The position numbers were made by a program, and so were the translations under genes. A DNA stretch of 64,000 nt, taken from Rugamonas aquatica. GTDB taxonomy: Bacteria; Pseudomonadota; Gammaproteobacteria; Burkholderiales; Burkholderiaceae_D. The notes under the pieces were generated by a model. The model did no database searches. It had not been told where the DNA came from and saw only the letters and a list, made by a program, of their open reading frames with translations. Shown one piece after another: positions 63,187 through 64,000 of the stretch (position 1 is the first letter of the stretch; each line of letters opens with the position of its first letter). The DNA lies in contig NZ_WHUG01000020.1 of the NCBI RefSeq assembly GCF_009380215.1, positions 62,001 to 126,000 on the forward strand. The letters are read 5' to 3'.

Positions 63187-64000
63187 AGCCCTCGGAATTG
63201 ATCCGGGCAATTAGCGCCCCCAGCACCTCTTCCGCCCGCTCATTGTCGACCTGGCAGGTGCCGGCATTCTCGTGCCCGCCGCCGCCGTACTCCAGCATCA
63301 GCGCACCGATATTGGTCTTCGACGTGCGGTTCAAAATCGACTTGCCGGTGGCGAACACCGTGTTCTGGTTCTTCAGTCCCCACAGCACGTGGATCGAGAT
63401 ATTCGTCTGCGGATACATCGCATAGATGATGAAGCGGTTGCCGGCGTAGATGATCTCTTCGTCGCGCAGGTCCAGCACCACCAGGTTCTTGTGCACCGTG
63501 GCGCAGCGGCGGATTTGCTCCTTGCACTTCTCGGCATGCTCGAAGTACAGCTCCTTGCGCTCCTTCACGTCCGGCAAGGCCATGATCTCGGCGATCGTGT
63601 GGTTCTTGCAGTAATCGATCAAGTCCATCATCAGGTTGTAGTTCGAGATGCGGAACTCGCGGAAGCGGCCCAGGCCGGTACGCGCATCCATCAGGAAGTT
63701 CAGCAAATCCCAGCCTTCCGGATTCAACACTTCCTGCTCGTTGAAGCGCGCGGCGTCGCCCTTGTCCACCGCCACCATCATGTCGTGCCACGAGGCGGGG
63801 AAAGCCTTCTCGGCGCCGTAGTAATCGTAGACCACGCGCGCGGCCGACGGCGCTTCCGGGTGGATCACATGATTCTTGCGATCGCCGGTGTTGCGGATGG
63901 TTTCCGACAAGTGGTGGTCGAAGGCGATGTGCACGCCAGGGACGAAAGGCAGGTTGGTGGTGATGTCATTGTCGCTGATGGCGATCTTACCGTCCTGCAT
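63185..64000 (-). CDS. DHH-family phosphoesterase (N-terminus outside window)
   Basis: The frame is open to the last base of the window, so the true start is outside; 271 codons followed by the stop are visible. The DHH family splits phosphodiester or polyphosphate bonds with two metals. 'VHIAFDHHLSETIRN' contains the signature DHH motif, 'VDKGDAARF' holds another metal-binding aspartate, and the C-terminal DHHA1 domain ends with the substrate motif 'MLEYGGGGHENAGTCQV'. The first DHH aspartate motif is upstream of the window. Close relatives are annotated as exopolyphosphatase-like; a nanoRNase or pAp phosphatase is also possible. Confidence 0.85.
   Translation of the reverse strand: MQDGKIAISDNDITTNLPFVPGVHIAFDHHLSETIRNTGDRKNHVIHPEAPSAARVVYDYYGAEKAFPASWHDMMVAVDKGDAARFNEQEVLNPEGWDLLNFLMDARTGLGRFREFRISNYNLMMDLIDYCKNHTIAEIMALPDVKERKELYFEHAEKCKEQIRRCATVHKNLVVLDLRDEEIIYAGNRFIIYAMYPQTNISIHVLWGLKNQNTVFATGKSILNRTSKTNIGALMLEYGGGGHENAGTCQVDNERAEEVLGALIARINSEG

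Overview
The window reads as a chromosomal segment of a GC-rich betaproteobacterium, most likely in the Oxalobacteraceae (Massilia / Duganella / Janthinobacterium type). This rests on base composition, dense operons with ATGA overlaps, and the protein families seen: a Wsp surface-sensing cluster, large TonB receptors, a DUF1800/DUF1501 pair, and adjoining argF and argG. No phage, insertion sequence, CRISPR array, rRNA or tRNA was recognised, so it looks like native chromosome. Genus is inferred, not proven.

Layout. 1-2.7 kb: end of a GNAT acetyltransferase gene, then a Fur-controlled siderophore receptor. 2.9-10.1 kb: a six-gene operon (membrane-fusion protein, ABC ATPase, two FtsX/MacB-type permeases, sigma-54 response regulator, histidine kinase) behind a near-perfect sigma-54 promoter. 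10.1-16.1 kb: a chemoreceptor, TcyP-type cystine symporter, two small lipoproteins, and a FadL-type porin. 16.2-20.7 kb: RND efflux pump and adaptor. 20.9-24 kb: divergent PAP2 protein, DUF475/TerC-like membrane protein, a small membrane protein, and a duplicated beta-barrel. 24-29.2 kb: a 773-residue coiled-coil protein, SrkA kinase, YecA/SEC-C protein, and a secreted alpha/beta hydrolase. 29.2-32.6 kb: a second sigma-54 promoter, preceded by three related palindromes, driving a DUF1800-DUF1501 pair. 32.8-37.3 kb: a periplasmic binding protein next to a histidine kinase, then two proteins of unknown function (one DUF1176). 37.6-40.5 kb: a large TonB receptor. 40.6-46.8 kb: orn, an M48 protease, phhB, rsgA, and a TPR-GAF histidine kinase. 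46.9-49.1 kb: argF-argG. 49.2-60.1 kb: a complete Wsp operon with two wspA genes, then ppnP. 60.1-64 kb: murB, yajQ, a nitronate monooxygenase family gene, and a truncated DHH phosphoesterase gene.

How the genes work together. The Wsp cluster (wspA1-A2-B-C-D-E-F-R) should convert a surface or envelope signal into cyclic di-GMP through the diguanylate cyclase WspR. YajQ, nearby, belongs to a proposed cyclic di-GMP-binding family. The two wspA genes differ in their sensor halves but are nearly identical over about 1.17 kb of signalling half. The ABC efflux operon encodes its own NtrC-type regulator and kinase and has a sigma-54 promoter, which suggests an autoregulated envelope-stress or export module.

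Most promising for new biology: the three-palindrome/sigma-54 control region of the DUF1800/DUF1501 pair, the long coiled-coil protein, and the twin WspA receptors. No intergenic stretch exceeds about 300 bases. The longest, at 2725-2988, 11748-12025 and 37336-37628, are described through their regulatory features.
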